64,000 bases of DNA, taken from NCBI RefSeq assembly GCF_016595795.1, contig NZ_JAENHN010000051.1, positions 1 through 64,000 on the forward strand, written 5' to 3'. This DNA comes from Clostridium yunnanense. Its GTDB lineage: Bacteria; Bacillota; Clostridia; Clostridiales; Clostridiaceae. The notes under the pieces were generated by a model, which did not search any database, was not told where the DNA came from, and saw only the letters and a program-made list of their open reading frames with translations. The translations under genes were made by a program, and so were the position numbers. Below, piece after piece: positions 40,786-49,636 of this stretch (the first letter of the stretch is position 1; each line of letters begins with the position of its first letter).

Positions 40786-42141
40786 TTACAACTGCTTACT
40801 AACTATAAAGGTCATTTCCTTTAAATTGTGAATACCATCGTGAGAAGTGCCAGGATAATGCATAGGCATTTCCCCTGTTCTGGTTATAATGCTTACACCT
40901 AACATGGACATCTTTTCAATAAACTCCTGATTTGATCCACTATACCCCATTGTCTGTAGATATTGCTTAAGATTATTTTCAACATATTCAAGTACCTCAT
41001 TCTTATCGCTATATGGACAAATAAATACAAATCTATTGAAACACCTGTCTATATCCTCCTTGTCAGGCATCCTATTATTTAAGATAACAGTGTAATCTGC
41101 ATTATATGAAGAATGAACTTCTATATTTTGCTTTTCCTTAACTCCATACTTAAACATGCAGTATTGTCTATCCTGCAACATCCTTATAGAACTCAAAGGA
41201 TTTAAATATGATTTAGGTAACAATAAAGTGAGTCTTTCAATTTGCTCTGCAACACTTTTAGCAAATAAATTAGTATCTATTTTACTATTTACAAAAACTA
41301 TTCTAGGTGATAAGCAGGCCTTTTGCTCCCAACAGATAACATCTTTTGCCACACCTTCACAAATCTCATTAATATCTTCCAATTCATCTATAACTTCAAA
41401 ACTAATTTTAGCTCCATGCATTATTAAGTGTTTATTGTACTTAGCGCAAAGTTCTCCCATTATTCTACCTGAATATTCTCCTCCCCAATGTATAACAGAA
41501 TCTGTCTTTTTTACTATAGTCTCATATATATCTGAGCGTTCACTATTAAAATATACTATTGATAGCCTTTCCTTTATATCTGGATCAATCATGCACAAAC
41601 TATCATAAAATACACGAGCAAAATATGGCTCATCAGCGGACACCTTAACTAAATTACAGTTCTTTGATAAAAGCCCCATTGAAATACTCATAGGAACTAC
41701 TACAAAAGCATTTCCTGAGATATTATGGAATATAACCCCTCTTGGTTGTCTATGAACCTGTCCATAGCTTGTCTCAATCCAATTATCTAATACATCAATA
41801 TGCTGAAGCTCTTCTTGAATTGTTTTTTCAAGATTTTCTCTCAAAAGCATATGCATAGAATTCTCAAGTTCATAAGTTATGAGTTCTTCGCTTTGATTTA
41901 ATATATGAGCTAATACCTCTATATGTTTTTTAGAATAATCCCTATTAAGCCATAACCTTCCACACTTATCTAAAATTTCTATTGTATCTTCCACAGACAT
42001 ATCGTGGACCTTACTTTTATTTGCATTAAGTTTATCTATTACACTAACAATCTGATCAATATCAGAAGAAACCAGTTCAAGGTTAATATCATTAACATTT
42101 CTAGATACTACAGTATTTCCACATGTATATTCGATTTTCAT
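40786..42141 (-). CDS. luxC: LuxC-type acyl-CoA/acyl-protein reductase
   Basis: The 451-residue aldehyde-dehydrogenase-fold enzyme reduces an activated fatty acyl group to an aldehyde with NADPH. Family blocks are RQPRGVIFHNISGNAFVVVP (about residues 132-151), LSKNCNLVKVSADEPYFARV, SVIHWGGEYS, and ICWEQKACLSPRIVFVN (about 272-288), where the cysteine is the nucleophile. TSHDGIHNLKEMTF near the end is also typical. Its ATG overlaps the luxE stop (shared base at 42141), so the two are tightly coupled. No luxA or luxB is present, so the aldehyde serves another purpose. Confidence 0.92.
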   Translation of the reverse strand: MKIEYTCGNTVVSRNVNDINLELVSSDIDQIVSVIDKLNANKSKVHDMSVEDTIEILDKCGRLWLNRDYSKKHIEVLAHILNQSEELITYELENSMHMLLRENLEKTIQEELQHIDVLDNWIETSYGQVHRQPRGVIFHNISGNAFVVVPMSISMGLLSKNCNLVKVSADEPYFARVFYDSLCMIDPDIKERLSIVYFNSERSDIYETIVKKTDSVIHWGGEYSGRIMGELCAKYNKHLIMHGAKISFEVIDELEDINEICEGVAKDVICWEQKACLSPRIVFVNSKIDTNLFAKSVAEQIERLTLLLPKSYLNPLSSIRMLQDRQYCMFKYGVKEKQNIEVHSSYNADYTVILNNRMPDKEDIDRCFNRFVFICPYSDKNEVLEYVENNLKQYLQTMGYSGSNQEFIEKMSMLGVSIITRTGEMPMHYPGTSHDGIHNLKEMTFIVSKQL

Positions 42142-43274
42142 TATTGTTCACTCCTTACATTAAGCGTAGCTCCACAGCCTTTTGCTTCCGCACCTTTTAC
42201 TCTACCCACAATCCTTATTGTCATAAGTTTTTCTTTGCAATCAGGACATTCGTCTATTGAAACTATTTCTCCAATATCATCTACCATTATTGATGCTCCA
42301 GCAAAAGCAGAAGTTCCATATGCATTTAACATCTGCATAAAACCTCTATCTCCAGGATTACATAGTGGCTCTAAAGTTTTAATATCCCTAATTATAACCT
42401 TTCCCCAGCTTGGTATATGAAATAGATAATCTTTATATTCTTTTGAATAATGTCCGATAATAAAAAAAGTGTTTTCTGTGAAGGAATAAGAGTCAAGGAA
42501 GTTTTCTTCTGGTACTCCAAGGAAGCTTGCAACAGTTTCAACAAACTCCTGCTTACTAATCGCTGTTCCATTACTTATAGTTCCTTTTTTTCCATCCCAA
42601 CCTCCTCCTCCAGTTTGAATTAATACATTCTTTCCAAGATTAAATGGAGGTATTTTTTCTTTTAGTTCATTTATTGTGTTATAAAGTAAAAGTGCAGAAC
42701 CTCTTATGGAAATATGTTTATCTAAGTTATTATTGTTCTCTAAAAACTTTATAAACTCCTCAACTTCAACAACTAAGCTATCTCCTTCTTGCTTTATAAG
42801 AAATATAGTATTATCTTTAAAATCAAATACATCTAAAATATTTCCAATATATGACTCTGTTCTCTTTCCGTATACCATTTCACTTTTATAGTTTTTCATA
42901 GTATCAGGGTCAGGATAAAAAACACATTCTTGCTCAGTATCTGGCCTTAAGGTTCCAATTGAAAGTTTGTTAAACTCCTTTATTTGCATAATATCACTCA
43001 TAGTTCTTCCTACCATACTTGGATCTCCACTTGTACTACTTGATACAGTCCACTTATCGATTGTGCTTACAGGTACCTTAAGTAAGTTAGTAAATATCTC
43101 AGCTGACTTTTTGAACACTGTAGTTGTTATGAACGGAACCTTCTCCACGTCTTTTTCAGTGTTTAGATCTATAGCAGGATTAAAGCCTTGATTATCACAT
43201 AATAGTTTATACGCCGGACATTTAAGATACTGATCAACTAAATTTATCTTTAAGTCTTCATAAAATTTTTTCAT
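42141..43274 (-). CDS. luxE: LuxE-type acyl-protein synthetase
   Basis: The 377-residue member of the adenylate-forming superfamily activates a free fatty acid with ATP and holds it for reduction by LuxC. SSSTSGDPSMVGRTMSDI (about residues 76-93) is the phosphate-binding loop, VLIQTGGGGWDGKKG (about 218) is the next conserved block, and DSYSFTENTFFIIGHYSKEY resembles the YGxTE-like region. The C-terminus has ECPDCKEKL and the tail KGCGATLNVRSEQ, where a cysteine near the end would carry the acyl group as in LuxE. The start follows GAGGGAACAAGAAT. A TetR-type operator overlaps its promoter. Confidence 0.9.
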   Translation of the reverse strand: MKKFYEDLKINLVDQYLKCPAYKLLCDNQGFNPAIDLNTEKDVEKVPFITTTVFKKSAEIFTNLLKVPVSTIDKWTVSSSTSGDPSMVGRTMSDIMQIKEFNKLSIGTLRPDTEQECVFYPDPDTMKNYKSEMVYGKRTESYIGNILDVFDFKDNTIFLIKQEGDSLVVEVEEFIKFLENNNNLDKHISIRGSALLLYNTINELKEKIPPFNLGKNVLIQTGGGGWDGKKGTISNGTAISKQEFVETVASFLGVPEENFLDSYSFTENTFFIIGHYSKEYKDYLFHIPSWGKVIIRDIKTLEPLCNPGDRGFMQMLNAYGTSAFAGASIMVDDIGEIVSIDECPDCKEKLMTIRIVGRVKGAEAKGCGATLNVRSEQ

Positions 43275-43301
43275 ATTCTTGTTCCCTCTATTCTTTCATT
43301 T

Positions 43302-43348
43302 TACTGACCGGTCAGTATAGTTATACACTTGTATTTTAACTTTTTCAA
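43302..43348 (-). promoter_or_regulatory. luxEC promoter with TetR-type operator
   Basis: On the reverse strand, TTGAAA (43348-43343), 17 bases, TATAAC (43325-43320). Just downstream, covering the expected transcription start, is the perfect 16-base palindrome TACTGACCGGTCAGTA (43302-43317). This has the TGACCGGTCA form of many TetR-family operators. No tetR gene adjoins it, so the repressor is encoded elsewhere. Confidence 0.65.
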
Positions 43349-43632
43349 AATTTATATATATCCATTAACGCTTCTATGGACGTCTTACTGTGATGTTATT
43401 TAACCTTTTCTTCCATCTACTTACTTTTACACAAGATAGCTTTATATGTTACATATAGTATCATTTTTAGATTTTTTCTTGACTTTCTTCAGTGAGCTTT
43501 TTTTAATCATCTGCCTTCCCTATTAGCAGGCGAATAAGTTTTATTTCTTACTGTATAACTATAAAAGACTTCTACAGCCATTGAAATATCTAGGTTTAGC
43601 TTACTCAAAATTTTCATACTTCCCTTTACAGT
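43349..43632. repeat. Intergenic region with repeat families III and II
   Basis: At 43488-43535, TTCTTCAGTGAGC, a T-run, CATCTGCCTT and GCAGGCGA repeat the sequence at 11613-11683. Next to it TTACTGTA (43548-43555) and TACAGTAA (43627-43634) bound a family II element containing GACTTCTACAGCC and TAGGTTTAGCTTA. No gene is seen. Confidence 0.5.
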
Positions 43633-43675
43633 AAAAAAGCTGTCTCCAATGCAAGCTATGCATTATGAGACAGCT
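43633..43675 (-). terminator. Terminator of the chitinase gene
   Basis: AGCTGTCTC (43638-43646) pairs with GAGACAGCT (43667-43675), with an inner ATGCA/TGCAT dyad. On the reverse strand it is followed by TTTTTT. Confidence 0.85.
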
Positions 43676-43707
43676 ACCTTTTTTAACTATATACTAATTG
43701 TATCTAT

Positions 43708-45540
43708 TTATTGTGCTTGCCATAAAGCAGGTACAGCACTTGGTTCCCAACCTACTAATGAGGTGTGAGCCTGAATACATTTATAATTTTTACCATTGTA
43801 AGTTACAATATCTCCAACACTATACGCATGATTCGCAACCCATGCATTGCTAGTTGAGGTATCTGGTACAACTACTGTAATCTTATTTGAAGTTACTGAA
43901 CTTGTACTATCGTTTAAAACCACAGTGTAGTCATAGCTTCCTTTAGCCTTATTAGTAACATTATATAAAATATTTACTTGGCTTGATCCTGGAGTTAAAG
44001 TTCCAGTTGAAATAACTGTTGTTCCTTCATAAATCTTATATCCTGTTGCAGTGTTGTTAGCTGGTACTGTAGCAGTTAATGTATAAGCTCCATTATTTAC
44101 AGAACTAGCAGATAATGTTGCTGCTTGTAATGTATTAGTTCCTGCCTTTGGTACTGTAACTGATACTTGATTTGAAGTAACTGTTGCACTTCCATCACTT
44201 AATTCAGCTTTGTAGGTATATGTGCCTGCAGCCTTTGAAGCTACATTATAATTAATTGTCTTAGCTGGCTGTCCAGCTGTTAAGCTTCCTGAGGATACTA
44301 CAGTTGTTCCTTCGTAAATCTTATAAGAAGTTGCTGTATTATAAGCTGGAACTACTGCAGATACTGTATAACTTCCATTAGTAACTGCTGAAGCACTTAC
44401 TGTTGCAGCAGCAAGCTTATTTACTGGTGGAGTTAATCTGTTAAAATAGTTTCTAAAATAATTTGACCAATCATAGTTTGCATATTTGTCCCAATTTATT
44501 GACCAAGTCATTAGACCTCTTAGATTTGGATATTTGTTTTTAACAGTATAACCTCCAACTGTTCCTCCATTAATTAAACCATCTAAAGCCTTTTGCACTT
44601 CAGCATTAGAAACATAGCCGTTTCCAGCATTATTGCAGCTTGGAACTCCTATAACCACTTGGTCCTGTCTTAGTGCTGGGAAGAAGTAATTTGAATCATT
44701 ATTTACAGTAAAGCCTGTTAAAAGCATATCAGCTAGAGATGCATAAAACTCGCCACTTCCCATAGATTGAGCCTTACCATTTATATCATTGATTGAACCT
44801 GAATTGTAATATTGAACTTGAAGCCAGTTTAGTTGATCTCTAAGTCCATATATTACTGGCAAAAATGATCCTGCTCTACTATCAACATAGGAATTTAATC
44901 CACCATAGTATGTGTGTCCCAATTGAACAAAGAAGGTTTCTGGTGCCATTGTTAACACAAAATTACTTCCATACTTAGTCTTTAATTGTTTTAAAGCACT
45001 TATTGTATTAACTATAACAGGAGTAGTTGGATTCTTAAAATCTTTATCTCCTTGATTCAAGTAAAGAGAATGGCCTTCAAAATCTACATCTAGTCCATCC
45101 AAGCCATACTTGTCAATAATTGTACTAACAGAATTAACGAAAGTGGTTACAGCAGCACTAGTTGTGAGTTGAACCTCCCCATTTTGCCCACCAATAGATA
45201 AAAGAACTTTCTTTCCTTTGCTTTGAAGATACTGAACATCGCTTTTAAACTCAGTGTCTGTAGCATTATATGGAGTGAACCTTATATCCCCTGAAGTAAC
45301 AGAGGTTGGCTCTCCAAATGAAAGATTAACCACATCAAAGTTTGATGAAGCATCCCTTAGTTTAATGTCTCCTGATCCATTGTTGAAATTATGCCAGTAT
45401 CCTACTAATACATGACTTGGGATACTATTGGTGGTTACAGCTGATGCACTATTTGATTTACTTAATGCTATTCCTGTAACCAAAACGCTTGTCATAGCCA
45501 TGACTGAAACTAATTTTTTAAAAAACTTGTTTTTAAACAT
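43708..45540 (-). CDS. Secreted GH18 chitinase with two Ig-like repeats and a CBM5/12 domain
   Basis: The 610-residue protein starts with a signal peptide (KLVSVMAMTSVLVTGIALSK, cut near residue 33). A GH18 barrel follows (about 38-375): VLVGYWHNF is strand 1, KVLLSIGGQNG is the SxGG motif, and YGLDGLDVDFEG is the catalytic DxxDxDxE, with glutamate as acid. LNWLQVQYYN and LRGLMTWSINWD close the barrel. Two similar repeats of roughly 85 residues (ATVSASAVTNGSYTVSAVVP and ATLSASSVNNGAYTLTATVP) are Ig/FN3-like spacers. The end, VANHAYSVGDIVTYNGKNYK, is a chitin-binding CBM5/12. It degrades extracellular chitin. It is a single gene with AAGGAGAGAAAG before the ATG. Confidence 0.95.
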   Translation of the reverse strand: MFKNKFFKKLVSVMAMTSVLVTGIALSKSNSASAVTTNSIPSHVLVGYWHNFNNGSGDIKLRDASSNFDVVNLSFGEPTSVTSGDIRFTPYNATDTEFKSDVQYLQSKGKKVLLSIGGQNGEVQLTTSAAVTTFVNSVSTIIDKYGLDGLDVDFEGHSLYLNQGDKDFKNPTTPVIVNTISALKQLKTKYGSNFVLTMAPETFFVQLGHTYYGGLNSYVDSRAGSFLPVIYGLRDQLNWLQVQYYNSGSINDINGKAQSMGSGEFYASLADMLLTGFTVNNDSNYFFPALRQDQVVIGVPSCNNAGNGYVSNAEVQKALDGLINGGTVGGYTVKNKYPNLRGLMTWSINWDKYANYDWSNYFRNYFNRLTPPVNKLAAATVSASAVTNGSYTVSAVVPAYNTATSYKIYEGTTVVSSGSLTAGQPAKTINYNVASKAAGTYTYKAELSDGSATVTSNQVSVTVPKAGTNTLQAATLSASSVNNGAYTLTATVPANNTATGYKIYEGTTVISTGTLTPGSSQVNILYNVTNKAKGSYDYTVVLNDSTSSVTSNKITVVVPDTSTSNAWVANHAYSVGDIVTYNGKNYKCIQAHTSLVGWEPSAVPALWQAQ

Positions 45541-46397
45541 TACTTTCTCTCCTTTTTAATTTTTTTGCTGAATCACTCAGTATAAAAACAATAAATAAAA
45601 GCTCTCTCATCAGAGTATGTGAGAGTTTTAAATGTAGCTTTAGAACTTAAGTGTTCATATTTATTAGTTTTAGGGAATTTTTATAGATTACTTTTTCACC
45701 TCCAATACCTACATACTTTGAGCTCAGTAAATAAATATTTTAGTTTAACTTGTTGTACTTAGGAATTTTTTAATTGGTACTTAGAAATATAAGAAAATAA
45801 GAATTACTTAAAATTATAAGTATAGAAGTCTAGACATTACGCTATATGAAATCTGAAATTTATTTAATTTTTTATATTTTACTATAAGGATAAAAAGCAA
45901 GAACTCTATCTAAAATAATTTAAAATTAGATTAAAATTTAGCAAAGAAGATATATTCATAGAAATGTTGTGTCTGTTTTTATATATAATGTTGAGATTTT
46001 GGTATGTTTTATTTAAGATATAATGTAATTGAATTATATTATTCTATACACATTTACATTTTCCTCCTTATATTTGTGTTTTTATTATAAAAAAGTTTTC
46101 TTTTAAATTTCACCATTGTTACTTTAACTATTTAATGCATACTCTAATCTTCATAATATTTATAAATCTAAAAAAGAAACCAGATGAAATCAAAAGACTT
46201 TAGTTGCTGATTTAAATACTGTATTAGAAAAGTTACTATCAAATAAATAAAATCTTAGTTAAATAAAAATAAGAGAACTCTTAAAGGATTCCTAACTTAA
46301 GTTTCGGTATAGGAATCCTTTAGTACAGTTCTCTTAAAAATTATCTATTATCAACACTGTTCTTAGATACAGTTTAATCTATTTAAAAATCTTTAAC
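45541..46397. other. 857-base AT-rich intergenic region
   Basis: It contains the chitinase promoter region, a CTCTCTCATC/GATG-type hairpin near 45601-45628 (CTCTC.. GTGAGAG), a short non-translated relic-like stretch near 46190-46250, and the terminator at 46271-46335. No gene with a ribosome site was found. Confidence 0.5.
46271..46335 (-). terminator. Long-stem terminator after the ParB-like gene
   Basis: AAGAGAACT (46271-46279) pairs with AGTTCTCTT (46327-46335), and inside it AAAGGATTCCTA (46283-46294) with TAGGAATCCTTT (46310-46321). On the reverse strand a TTATTTTTATTT tract follows. Confidence 0.8.
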
Positions 46398-46832
46398 TTA
46401 TCCGAAATCACTAGTATTATCTTGATAATGAGTATTCCAAATAATAACCCAACATTTCTCAATGCCTTCTCTTTTCATAGCTTCCATTCTATGATTCCCA
46501 TCGTTTACCTTGAGGTCTTTTCCTTCATGTTGTGCTATCAAAGGTGGCATATTCCAGCCATCTTTAATAAGCCTCCTAAATTTATTAATTTCAACTTCCC
46601 ATTCTTCCGATGGATTGAAATACTCCATATTAGCTTCTGGCCCGCAACATCTTCTTAGTTTATCAAGACTTATAAGTAAAGGACCTGTCCAATACCTTTT
46701 CTCTAACTTTAAGCCCACTGAAAAAGGAACATTATCTCCTACAGAATTTAAAAATAAATGAACCCAGTCTTCAATCCTACCTTCTTTTGAAAACTCTATT
46801 GCTTCTTCCACTGTAAATATCATATCGTTCAT
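46398..46832 (-). CDS. ParB-like nuclease-fold protein
   Basis: The 144-residue protein has the ParB/sulfiredoxin signature in its second half: MPPLIAQHEGKDLKVNDGNH, then RMEAMKREGIEKCWVIIW, i.e. a strand, the DGNHRxxA motif and a hydrophobic strand. The first half (VEEAIEFSKEGRIEDWVHLF) is helical. It has no DNA-binding KorB domain, so it is not a chromosome-partition ParB; single-domain members of this fold include ATP-binding and serine-kinase-like proteins. It lies 17 bases after the phosphotransferase-fold gene on the same strand, so the two are an operon. Function is unknown. Confidence 0.72.
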   Translation of the reverse strand: MNDMIFTVEEAIEFSKEGRIEDWVHLFLNSVGDNVPFSVGLKLEKRYWTGPLLISLDKLRRCCGPEANMEYFNPSEEWEVEINKFRRLIKDGWNMPPLIAQHEGKDLKVNDGNHRMEAMKREGIEKCWVIIWNTHYQDNTSDFG

Positions 46833-46849
46833 ATTGATCCTCCTTAAAA

Positions 46850-47800
46850 TTATGTTATTGTAGTATCATATTTATTTAAAATCATTAAAATATTATCTAG
46901 AATAGACTTATATGTATCCTCTCTTCCTAACCTTGCCCAAAATCTCATTCCATCTAATGAATTGCAAATAGCTGCGCAAAGAAATCTCTCTTTAAAATTA
47001 GATGTATCAAAGTTACGTTCTTTATAGAAAGTATAAAATTCTTCTAAAAAATTATAATTTGGAAATTCTAAGATAAGCGTTGCAATATCAAAAATGTAAT
47101 CACAATAACTTACTTTTCCCCAGTCAATTATTCCTGCAATCTTCGAATTATTAATAATGATATTATTATAATGAAAGTCTGAGTGTATTAAATATTTTCG
47201 TCCTTCACAGTATTTTGCTAGTTCAATCATTTTTCCGTATAATTCATTAAAAACATTATAATCTACAAAGCTTTCCTTAAAAAGTTCATACCATCCCTTC
47301 CAAAATCCTTCTTGATCTTTTGAAAAGAAGCTTTGCAAAAATTCAGTGAATGTATTAAAAGTTCCTTTCATGTTATAATCCATCCAGCCATAACCTTCAT
47401 AAGCTTTTATGTCTACTGAATGAAGCTTGATTAGATTGTCCATAACGCTTGGCATGGAAGCCTTCAATTCTTCTTCCTTTAATTTATGAATTGGCTTTCC
47501 TTCAACCTTTTCAGAAATAGCATAGTAAAAGCTATTGTATACTCCACTATACAGAAACTTGGGTAAAGGAAATTTTTCACCTCTCAACGTTTCCTTCAAA
47601 TACTTTTCAATTTTAAACTCCATATCATTATCCGAAAAACGAATTACATACCACTTATCGTTGTATTGAAAGAAATAGACTTTCTTTACTTTGCCCGTAG
47701 TGGCTTCTTCTATCTTCTCAACTGGATCTTCAAAAATCCCTTTTAGAAGTTTTATCACTTCGTCACTCTTCACTTGTGGCTTAACTAGTACCTCTACCAT
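46850..47800 (-). CDS. Aminoglycoside phosphotransferase-fold kinase
   Basis: The methionine of MVEVLVKPQ (47800) is 6-7 bases after GGAGGTG and is preferred over one 5 codons upstream, giving 316 residues. The N-lobe contains KKVYFFQYNDKWYVIRFS with the ATP-anchoring region. The catalytic loop is YLIHSDFHYNNIII (HxDxxxxN, about residue 205), and the metal aspartate is in GIIDWGKVSYCDYIFDIATL. These are the Brenner motifs of APH and hygromycin-type kinases. Whether it phosphorylates an antibiotic or a metabolite cannot be told; clostridia carry many such proteins. It is followed by a ParB-like gene. Confidence 0.82.
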   Translation of the reverse strand: MVEVLVKPQVKSDEVIKLLKGIFEDPVEKIEEATTGKVKKVYFFQYNDKWYVIRFSDNDMEFKIEKYLKETLRGEKFPLPKFLYSGVYNSFYYAISEKVEGKPIHKLKEEELKASMPSVMDNLIKLHSVDIKAYEGYGWMDYNMKGTFNTFTEFLQSFFSKDQEGFWKGWYELFKESFVDYNVFNELYGKMIELAKYCEGRKYLIHSDFHYNNIIINNSKIAGIIDWGKVSYCDYIFDIATLILEFPNYNFLEEFYTFYKERNFDTSNFKERFLCAAICNSLDGMRFWARLGREDTYKSILDNILMILNKYDTTIT

Positions 47801-47898
47801 TCTCAACACCTCCATGCAAACTTTCCACCCTATGCCTTATTTTACTTGAGGTTTCGAGCAATTTATATGCATTTTTCATCTATAATCATTTAATACAT

Positions 47899-47940
47899 AA
47901 AAGCTGTTCAAGAAATTTTTCTTTTTCCTGAACAGCTTTT
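47899..47940. terminator. Terminator after the CD3324-like gene
   Basis: AAAAGCTGTTCA (47899-47910) pairs perfectly with TGAACAGCTTTT (47929-47940), and the loop contains AGAAA/TTTCT. T-rich on both sides. Confidence 0.85.
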
Positions 47941-47942
47941 TA

Positions 47943-48206
47943 TCACTTTTTATATACAATTTTTTTAATGGTTTCAATCGCAAGACAATACTCTTCTGCC
48001 AATTGATCAATTTTAAGTCCTCTTGAGAACTTCTCTTTAATCTCACAATTTCTTAGTCGTATTTCTTCCTTTACTCCAGATACTTCTCCCCATTCCTTAC
48101 GCATATTTTTCACCTGTGGAATGTAAACCAAACTGCCACTAATGTATTTTTGTATCTCAGCTATTAATTCCTGAGGAAGTACCTCTATACCATTTCTATA
48201 ATCCAT
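47943..48206 (-). CDS. Small CD3324-type protein with Mor-like helix-turn-helix
   Basis: The 87-residue protein reads VLPQELIAEIQKYISGSLVY, IPQVKNMRKEWGEVSGVKEE, then a helix-turn-helix at the C-terminus (KFSRGLKIDQLAEEYCLAIE, TIKKIVYKK). The first half, with the LPxELxxxIQxYxxGxxxYIP pattern, is the family hallmark in clostridia and bacilli, and the fold resembles Mor/C transcription activators. It probably binds DNA, but no target is known. It is a single gene with GGAGCGGATTAGA before the ATG. Confidence 0.78.
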   Translation of the reverse strand: MDYRNGIEVLPQELIAEIQKYISGSLVYIPQVKNMRKEWGEVSGVKEEIRLRNCEIKEKFSRGLKIDQLAEEYCLAIETIKKIVYKK

Positions 48207-48518
48207 TCTAATCCGCTCCTTAAAATTAAAGATTAATCTAAGGATGCAATATCTGCCTATAACTTAATTCTGTTCTTATTAGAATGAACCTGGTGACTAT
48301 ATTATTATATAAAGATATCACCCTGCGTTATCTTACAGACATTGCATGGAGTGATGGTTTTGCAGTGGTAATTAAGAATAAGTTTCTCATTTATAAATAT
48401 CCCCCTAATCCCTTTAATACATTTTAAATAAAGACTTATATGCCTTATTCATTATCATACCATATTTAACCATACATAAATATCCTTAATACGTTATTTT
48501 TTTATAATGTATAAATAT
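48207..48518. other. Intergenic region, nothing firm
   Basis: About 310 bases of AT-rich sequence. A stretch at 48310-48390 reads as a short protein-like frame (ITLRYLTDIAWSDGF) with no start or ribosome site, possibly a relic. No hairpin of note. Confidence 0.4.
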
Positions 48519-49499
48519 CTAACTCATGATCATGCTTATGTTTTTACTTTCCTCAACAAGCGATTTTATACGTGAAATATACCCGTATGATTCATTTGGA
48601 GCAAATTCTATTGAAGCCAAGAAAACTGCTAACTCAAAATCAAATAAAAACGCAGTAGCATCAAATTCTTCCTTTGTAATCGCATATTTTTTCATTATAT
48701 CCACTGAATTAAAATTCCAACCGCCATATTCTCTTACCCCATATTCAAAATAATAGAAAGGCACTGACAAAGAAAGACCAAAATCAATTATTGCACCAAC
48801 TTTATTCACCCCATCTGAATCAACTGCAATTACATTATGTTTTCCCAAATCTCTATGATCAAAAGAAGCTTTAATATTTGTAGAAAGCTTTGAAGAGCAA
48901 AATTCAATAACATCCGAAATAAGTACAAGATCCTCTTCAGTAAGAATATTAAGCTTACTAGCATCTTCAATTAATATTTTACCTATTGATAAATATGCTT
49001 CTCTCCAAGTAGTATGTGTACCTATGATTCCATTTTCATAAACCTCTCCATAGTATGGAAGATTTATATTTCTCATCTTCTCAACGATTTCCTCTATCTC
49101 GTTAGATATATGTTGCTTTTCATTTATAGCTAAACCATCCCATATTTCATAGAGGAGCTTTCCTTCAATAAATTCTTCCAATACATATCTTGTACCTATC
49201 TCTTGTTTAGTAGAATCATATTGTATTAGGTTTTTGCAAGGTATTCCTGCCTTGTGCATCAATTTAATGCTTTCTACTTCACGTTCTATTTGACCACTTC
49301 GTGTTCTTGGTATTATATTATCATTCTCACATTTTAAGAAAAACTTATTGTCAGGATTTTTAGTGACAATATAATAACAGGTATTATGTGCACCTCCGCC
49401 ACAAGGTTCTATAACTTCCAAAGTACATTTCTCCCCTTGTGATTTTTTAAGCATCTGTTCAACTCTGTTTGTAAATTCTTTTGATATAGTTAAACTCAT
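48519..49499 (-). CDS. Divergent aminoglycoside phosphotransferase-fold kinase
   Basis: The 326-residue protein has a glycine-rich N-lobe (VIEPCGGGAHNTCYYIVT) with FFLKCENDN as the lysine strand. The catalytic loop is SFDHRDLGKHNVI (HRDxxxxN, about residue 214), and AIIDFGLSLSV holds the metal-binding DFG, a protein-kinase-like form. YVLEEFIEGKLLYEIW corresponds to the hinge. The substrate is unknown. It is a single gene, divergent from an AraC regulator 137 bases away, which could control it. Confidence 0.78.
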   Translation of the reverse strand: MSLTISKEFTNRVEQMLKKSQGEKCTLEVIEPCGGGAHNTCYYIVTKNPDNKFFLKCENDNIIPRTRSGQIEREVESIKLMHKAGIPCKNLIQYDSTKQEIGTRYVLEEFIEGKLLYEIWDGLAINEKQHISNEIEEIVEKMRNINLPYYGEVYENGIIGTHTTWREAYLSIGKILIEDASKLNILTEEDLVLISDVIEFCSSKLSTNIKASFDHRDLGKHNVIAVDSDGVNKVGAIIDFGLSLSVPFYYFEYGVREYGGWNFNSVDIMKKYAITKEEFDATAFLFDFELAVFLASIEFAPNESYGYISRIKSLVEESKNISMIMS

Positions 49500-49636
49500 A
49501 AAACAACTCCTTATAACAAATTTAATAATTATATATTAATTCATTTATTTCAGTAAAATTTGACAATTATTGCTGTGTTTTATAAAATTAATAATATCAA
49601 TTTTGTAAAATAGAAAATAAATAAAGGATGAACTAA

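Noticed and set aside
46190-46252. Protein-like frame ending KLLSNK in the long gap after the chitinase
   Set aside because: No start codon or ribosome site, and continuity needs a frameshift; at most a relic of an unknown gene.
48310-48400. Short frame ITLRYLTDIAWSDGF
   Set aside because: No start or ribosome site and no family recognised; treated as non-coding.
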